From the IMG/VR virus record IMGVR_UViG_3300027712_000046, positions 1 to 52,263 of that record: a stretch of 52,263 bases of DNA, one strand, 5' to 3'. The translations under genes were made by a program, and so were the position numbers. Of the stretch, positions 47,706-52,263 are shown piece by piece. The notes beneath the pieces are model-generated. The model saw only the letters and a program-made list of their open reading frames with translations, did not search any database and was not told where the DNA came from. Origin of the DNA: a virus. How positions within the stretch are numbered: the first letter of the stretch is position 1; every line of letters starts with the position of its first letter.

Positions 47706-49909
47706 ATGTAGTTGGTGAACTCAATTTTATTTATGGTTGTTGTAGCTGGAATATGGTTTTTTACCTTATCTTCAATTGCGTTTTTGAGCGAATTTAAGAT
47801 GTTTGGATTGGAAATGCCTAAATTATCAATAGATATGTTAATGTAGTTGCTCTTGTTTGTATTCTTTTTACAGAATGATTGCAGATAGGATACATCATCA
47901 ATAGAATTTCTCATACCACAGGGCAGAGTCAGAACCAAATCATTAATTTTTTGTTTTCCTTGAATAATTGGAAGGGCAAACATCAAATCTTTATCAATAA
48001 CATCATCCAATAGTATGATATTGGATATATTGCGTGTAGGCAGTAATATATCCTGATCATTGTAATCAAAACGACCATAAAGAATGGTTTTATTTGCAAA
48101 TTGGCCAATTGGTGTGTTGAACTCATATATAACTTCATTGTTCATGAAGAAAAATCCTTTACCTGTAAGTGCATCATATGATATACAAATAAAGTTATCT
48201 TTTAAATATTTAAATTCTAGTGTTTTTGAGAATTTCAATACATTATTGGTCGAGTTATCAAATAACTTAAGTTCAAATGTGACTGTGGTTGATGTTTTTG
48301 TTACGGTAATGCCACCATCAACACTATTTCTCAAACTTTTAACAATCCACGAATCCTTATTTCCACTAAAGTAAAATGAAAATGTCATTTTTGCAGTAGC
48401 ATTTATATTATCTTGATAATTATATGATAGATTATTACAAGTGATTAGATTATTGTAAGTTAATGTATTTTCAAAACGACTATAAATATATTTTGTATTT
48501 GGAACAAATGTCAAATCACTCTTTTTATCAAATATCTTGTTTGCAACAATACTACCACTTAATACAGAGTTTGTAGCTATTAAGTTTTCCAAAATTTGAT
48601 CATATGTAACATCAAACACCCCCTTTGTTCGTAAAGCTTCGTGCTTTGAAATAAAATCAGGGTAATAATATCTATCAATCCACATTTTGTTATTTCCTGA
48701 TGGCGAACCTGATAACCATGTGCATAAAAACACCTTGCCATCATCGGAATAGTCATTTCTTTCAATTTCAAATATTTTATCAGCGTATTCAGGTATTGGG
48801 AATGAAAATGATCCACTTTTTATGAATTTAGTGTCGTTTACATTCAACGCCGTGAATGGATACATGCTGGACGGTGATGTAAATGTATTCGAACCTGTTG
48901 TAATATTGTATGGCTTGTTGTAAAATACATAACTCAATGCCAATTCGGATGAATTTTCAGAATCGATAGGATTTGAAATAGCCGAGTAATCTCTAAATTC
49001 CTGAACTGCGTTAGTGCCCCGAGACGATATCATATTTTGACCAGTTGTAAATACATCGTCAACAGTTAATTGGTTTTTCAAAACTAAAAATTCTTTGTAT
49101 TGTGATGTATATGGAGAATGAAATAGATAATTATTTGTCAAATTGAAATCACTCTTATCATAATTTATAGCATTTGTGTTGTTCTGATAAGTTATGAATG
49201 ATGTATTCAAGTTTAAGTCTAAATTATATGTCTTAGATCTTACAGTAGTGAATTTGTTATTTATCAATACCGATTTATTGGTATCTTTGATAGACTTCAA
49301 TACCAAAGTATTGTTATTTTTTGTAAGACTCTCATTGCCATCAATTGTTGGCTTTATAAAAATGACATAGTTATTGGAATTGTCAAATACAAAGGTGAAT
49401 GTTTGAGGCTGTATGTCCGCATTATTATCATTCAAAAAGATATCCCATATAAAGAATAAGTTTTTATTAATATCTGATACTAGATAATATTTTCTACCAT
49501 TATAATCAAAAGATATTGTGCAAGTTTGATTATCTGCAAACTCCAAAAGAAAATAACAGTTGTCGTCGAGAGTATCTGTGAAATTCTGCGTTACATAAGT
49601 GATGGTTTTTGAAAAAATATCTGATCTTCTAAGATATGAATCTCCAAATTTCAAATATGTCAACATTTTACGGTTTTCGAATGTGTCGAAGTTAATATCT
49701 AAAAAATTGTCAAGCGTTTGATCAACAGACAAGTAGAAATTACTATATTCTTTCGTTTTAAAGTCGGTAAATCCTGACAATGCGAAGGGGAAATTGAAAG
49801 AATACCCTCCTTGATATGTTCTAAATACTTGCTTGTATGCAATATCATCCGAGCTTGATTTCCAAGCTTTAGAAGATAAATCAGACAATGACTTTACAAT
49901 AGTTTCCAT
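47702..49909 (-). CDS. Large virion protein with LamG-like region (735 aa)
   Basis: The 735-residue protein is beta-rich with Asn/Tyr/Phe-rich strands. Around residues 500-640 the order MTFSFYFSGNKDSWIVKSLR, VTFELKLFDNSTN, FICISYDALTGKGFFFMNNE, TILYGRFDYNDQDILLPTRN resembles a LamG/concanavalin-like jelly roll. The N- and C-terminal parts (SLKNAIEDKVKNHIPATTTI) look like assembly regions. Probable baseplate wedge or fibre-attachment protein; no specific family recognised. Late-type promoter directly before the ATG. Confidence 0.65.
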   Translation of the reverse strand: METIVKSLSDLSSKAWKSSSDDIAYKQVFRTYQGGYSFNFPFALSGFTDFKTKEYSNFYLSVDQTLDNFLDINFDTFENRKMLTYLKFGDSYLRRSDIFSKTITYVTQNFTDTLDDNCYFLLEFADNQTCTISFDYNGRKYYLVSDINKNLFFIWDIFLNDNNADIQPQTFTFVFDNSNNYVIFIKPTIDGNESLTKNNNTLVLKSIKDTNKSVLINNKFTTVRSKTYNLDLNLNTSFITYQNNTNAINYDKSDFNLTNNYLFHSPYTSQYKEFLVLKNQLTVDDVFTTGQNMISSRGTNAVQEFRDYSAISNPIDSENSSELALSYVFYNKPYNITTGSNTFTSPSSMYPFTALNVNDTKFIKSGSFSFPIPEYADKIFEIERNDYSDDGKVFLCTWLSGSPSGNNKMWIDRYYYPDFISKHEALRTKGVFDVTYDQILENLIATNSVLSGSIVANKIFDKKSDLTFVPNTKYIYSRFENTLTYNNLITCNNLSYNYQDNINATAKMTFSFYFSGNKDSWIVKSLRNSVDGGITVTKTSTTVTFELKLFDNSTNNVLKFSKTLEFKYLKDNFICISYDALTGKGFFFMNNEVIYEFNTPIGQFANKTILYGRFDYNDQDILLPTRNISNIILLDDVIDKDLMFALPIIQGKQKINDLVLTLPCGMRNSIDDVSYLQSFCKKNTNKSNYINISIDNLGISNPNILNSLKNAIEDKVKNHIPATTTINKIEFTNYI

Positions 49910-49922
49910 TTGAAATATTTAG
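49910..49922 (-). promoter_or_regulatory. Late-type promoter
   Basis: Minus strand CTAAATAT (49922-49915), 5 nt, ATG at 49909. The box covers the end of the upstream gene. Confidence 0.6.
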
Positions 49923-50428
49923 GATTCTGATTCTATTAAGAAGCCGCCACGATCCACAGAAAACACAAATTGTTTTTCATTCGAATCAGTTGGTAGAATA
50001 TTAGTTTTCAAATGCTTCATATCTCCAATTGTTTCAAAATAATCACCTGTTGTAATTCTAAATGGTTGAATTATCGAACATATCGAACTGTCTGTATACT
50101 CAATGAATATTTCAGCTGATAATTGTTTGAATCTAGCCGACGCAGAGGGATAATATGTATGGGAATGAATGTCTAATAGAACAGAACTGCGAACATTATA
50201 TAACACTTCATTCAAAATGCTTTCTTTTCTGTAATTTCTGTATAATCTATTATTAAAATATTCAACTCGACCATCACCCCAATTGATTGACATGTAAAGA
50301 GGTATGGAACTTTCTGATATCCTACACAAATTGAAATTGACTGTAGTTAAATCATATAAATTTTGTTCAGCCTTTAATACTGTAGTTGCAGGTATGCTTG
50401 TTGAATAAGATAAATCTAAAGTGTTCAT
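49919..50428 (-). CDS. Small virion protein (169 aa), beta-rich
   Basis: Contains PLYMSINWGDGRVEYFNNRL, a WGDG turn like those of PKD-type beta domains, and FKQLSAEIFIEYTDSSICSI. The C-terminal strand (KQFVFSVDRGGFLIESES) is short. No family recognised. ATGA overlap with the large gene upstream; tail-associated by context. Confidence 0.62.
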   Translation of the reverse strand: MNTLDLSYSTSIPATTVLKAEQNLYDLTTVNFNLCRISESSIPLYMSINWGDGRVEYFNNRLYRNYRKESILNEVLYNVRSSVLLDIHSHTYYPSASARFKQLSAEIFIEYTDSSICSIIQPFRITTGDYFETIGDMKHLKTNILPTDSNEKQFVFSVDRGGFLIESES

Positions 50429-52263
50429 ATGATAATTTCTTCGTTAATTGAAGTTACGGGGGTTGCTGAAAGATACACACCAACAGTTGAACTGTAACTT
50501 GAATTCATTATATTGGAATAGCTTTCAAATGTTGCGAAATACACATTATGCTTTAAGAACTCTACATTTGGGCTGAGTCTAAAGTCATATTCATGTAGAG
50601 CGATCATATCATTCTGGTCTTTTAACAAGAATGATATGTTGAACATATCGTTTTTCTTAGCATATGTGAATGTAGGAGGTTCCGTTCTTGTGAATCGAAT
50701 ATCACCACCCGATACGCTGAAGAAATCGGTATGATTTAGATAATCAGCAGATGTTAGAGGGAACAATTTACTATTCTTGTGTGTTAATGTATCAAATTTG
50801 TATATTTCAGGATACAACACATAATCGTTTGAAGATATTGCAGATGTTGTTGTTTGTAACACACAGTAATAAACATCAGTTCCAACTTTGAAACGATTTG
50901 AAATCTTATTAAGCGACGATTTATTATGTTGTATCTCATATACCAAAGCAACAGGGGGATTGAATTGAGAATTTTCATATGTAATCTTTTCAAACACTAG
51001 ATAGTTATCAGTTTCAATAAACAATGTATCGAAACTGATTTCAAATTTCGAAATGGCCGATAACTGACGGTATGCAGATGGAGTGTATCTTGATGATAGA
51101 TAGTAAAATGCAGTTGTCAAGTCTTTTACTTCTTGTGTGTTGATATTCTTGATAAAGATATTACCATTTAGATCAAATCTATCATTGTATGTAGTGGATT
51201 GTGGAGTATCTACAACGTAGTCACTATTCACCAAGACTGTATCGTCATAATAATACGATATGGTAGGCAATTCATAAATAAAATTGAATGGATCATTGAA
51301 ATATCCACCATCATCACTTACGATGCCATTTGTCCTTGTGTGTTGAGCGTTTTGAGTAAAGTTAGAAGTATTCAAACCAATTGGTCTTATCAATGGGCTA
51401 AAGCTTGATAAACCACACTCCATCAAAAGACTGTAATAATAATTAAATGCTCCCGGATATGATGGATCGTCGGATGATATCGGATCTAAGAATGGAGCAC
51501 CTGTAGATTTTGTGAAGAATCCTCCGTCTCTGAGAACCGTTTCCTTGGCGATTATGTCCTCTGTAGGCTCTTTGAGTTCTTGGTATGGATCGAAGTATCG
51601 GAAGAACAACGTATCAACGCCTGAGAGGGCACTAGCGCCACTAAACGTGCTTGTGTAAGCACTCAGACCAGAACGTTTCAATTCGTCAAATGATGATAAA
51701 TTCTGAGTTTTGAAGTTGAACGCATATCCTTCTTCAAAAATATCATCGTAGAAACGATAACCATCCAATTGAAGACTTTTAATTGTTGTAGGTTCAACAA
51801 CTTTGATACCTTTTGTGAAGTTAGGATCATTTTTAAACAATCCATAAATGTTTCCATAAACATCTTCCTTTTGATCTTGAACAAATCCAGAATCAAAGAT
51901 GCTTTCCAAATTACAATCAAACTTATTGATCTTTTCAGTTACGTAACCGTAATATTTGGTGTCATTTTTGTTTGAAGTTGGTTGGTTAACAGCATTTGAC
52001 GATGTTAAATTTCTTTTAAGACCTTCATCGTTGACATAAAACGTAACAATATCAGCATTTCCTCCGAATACATTAGGATCAGGGAAATAATAAATTGAAT
52101 TTGGTTGAATTTTATCAAAATTGAATTCAAATGATTTATTCTTACCATCAACCAAGACGATAGCAGTTTTGGAAGTCTTGAAGAAACCTATTTCATAAGT
52201 GTCAATCAAACTTCCTTGTAATGTAGTTGGAATAGTTGGGTAATTACGATTTAGTAAGCTTTT
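50425..52263 (-). CDS. Large virion protein, N-terminus beyond the right edge
   Basis: The frame is open from the stop at 50425 to the window end (612 codons visible). A TTG at 52209 could be read as a start, but the 18 codons before it are also open, so the gene most likely begins outside the window. The protein is beta-rich with Tyr, Asp and Ser (YYFPDPNVFGGNADIVTFYV, YYDDTVLVNSDYVVDTPQST) and ends VGVYLSATPVTSINEEIII. No family recognised; likely a baseplate or fibre-support protein of the same late transcript. Confidence 0.7.
   Translation of the reverse strand, partial: KSLLNRNYPTIPTTLQGSLIDTYEIGFFKTSKTAIVLVDGKNKSFEFNFDKIQPNSIYYFPDPNVFGGNADIVTFYVNDEGLKRNLTSSNAVNQPTSNKNDTKYYGYVTEKINKFDCNLESIFDSGFVQDQKEDVYGNIYGLFKNDPNFTKGIKVVEPTTIKSLQLDGYRFYDDIFEEGYAFNFKTQNLSSFDELKRSGLSAYTSTFSGASALSGVDTLFFRYFDPYQELKEPTEDIIAKETVLRDGGFFTKSTGAPFLDPISSDDPSYPGAFNYYYSLLMECGLSSFSPLIRPIGLNTSNFTQNAQHTRTNGIVSDDGGYFNDPFNFIYELPTISYYYDDTVLVNSDYVVDTPQSTTYNDRFDLNGNIFIKNINTQEVKDLTTAFYYLSSRYTPSAYRQLSAISKFEISFDTLFIETDNYLVFEKITYENSQFNPPVALVYEIQHNKSSLNKISNRFKVGTDVYYCVLQTTTSAISSNDYVLYPEIYKFDTLTHKNSKLFPLTSADYLNHTDFFSVSGGDIRFTRTEPPTFTYAKKNDMFNISFLLKDQNDMIALHEYDFRLSPNVEFLKHNVYFATFESYSNIMNSSYSSTVGVYLSATPVTSINEEIII

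Noticed and set aside
52207-52209. TTG at 52209 as the true start of the last gene
   Set aside because: The frame stays open for 18 more codons to the window edge and no promoter is seen, so the gene is probably truncated by the window.
1-52263. tRNA genes, reverse transcriptase (diversity-generating element), toxin-antitoxin pairs, transposons
   Set aside because: I looked for cloverleaf ends, YxDD-type proteins, small paired genes and terminal inverted repeats with a transposase and found none convincing.

Overview
This window is part of a large, AT-rich, T4-like bacteriophage genome (Caudoviricetes, Tevenvirinae-like core). The diagnosis rests on a near-complete T4-type replication, recombination and transcription set: UvsY, UvsW, late sigma factor gp55, gp47/gp46 nuclease, family B DNA polymerase gp43, UvsX, DnaB-type helicase gp41, helicase loader gp59 (probable), single-strand binding protein gp32, sliding clamp gp45 and primase gp61. 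A PhoH-like ATPase, a C5-cytosine DNA methyltransferase and a long block of tail-fibre/adhesin genes complete it. No rRNA, tRNA or CRISPR array was seen. The host cannot be named. Ribosome binding sites of the AGGAGG type are essentially absent, and genes are packed with ATGA overlaps or TAA-T-ATG junctions.

Layout. (1) 1-7456, minus strand: a glycan operon read from one promoter near 7488. It holds four glycosyltransferase-like genes followed downstream by an epimerase, FkbM and TylF-like methyltransferases, another glycosyltransferase, a split transketolase pair, a remnant of UDP-galactopyranose mutase and a fucosyltransferase cut by the left edge. (2) 7521-14629: a GIY-YIG endonuclease, a P-loop kinase with an HNH nuclease, PhoH, then a run of small late (probably virion or assembly) genes including a retropepsin-like protease and a His-rich repeat protein. 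(3) 14656-25819, plus strand: uvsY-uvsW-55, 47-46, a glycosyltransferase, 43, and uvsX, closed by a strong bidirectional terminator. (4) 25855-27645: a late minus-strand gene. (5) 27696-34497, plus strand: a glycosyltransferase, helicase split by a split intein, a DHH phosphoesterase, 59, 32, 45. (6) 34560-40795: mixed late genes, primase and the DNA methyltransferase. (7) 40781-52263, minus strand: adhesion module with a glycosyltransferase, a Ser/Thr-repeat protein, a lectin-like protein, two paralogous fibres, a collar fibre and large virion proteins, the last cut by the right edge.

Two things stand out. First, the replicative helicase is a fractured gene: its N-terminal part ends in the N-half of an intein (Cys1 at codon 363) and a separate downstream gene, with its own promoter, carries the C-half and the last 76 helicase residues. 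Second, promoters in this phage appear to sit at a fixed distance from start codons. Early-type promoters read TTGAC(A/T)-N16-TAnnnT with the start codon 26-30 nt (often exactly 28 nt) after the -35 box. Late-type promoters read (C/T)TAAATA(C/T/A) with the start codon usually 4 nt later. Both place the predicted transcription start on or next to the start codon, so many mRNAs would be leaderless. I used this rule to choose several start codons, including two GTG starts and the primase start. The exceptions with regulatory potential are a G-free, ACTAA-repeat leader before gene 32 and a perfect 12-bp inverted repeat around the -35 box of the DNA polymerase gene.
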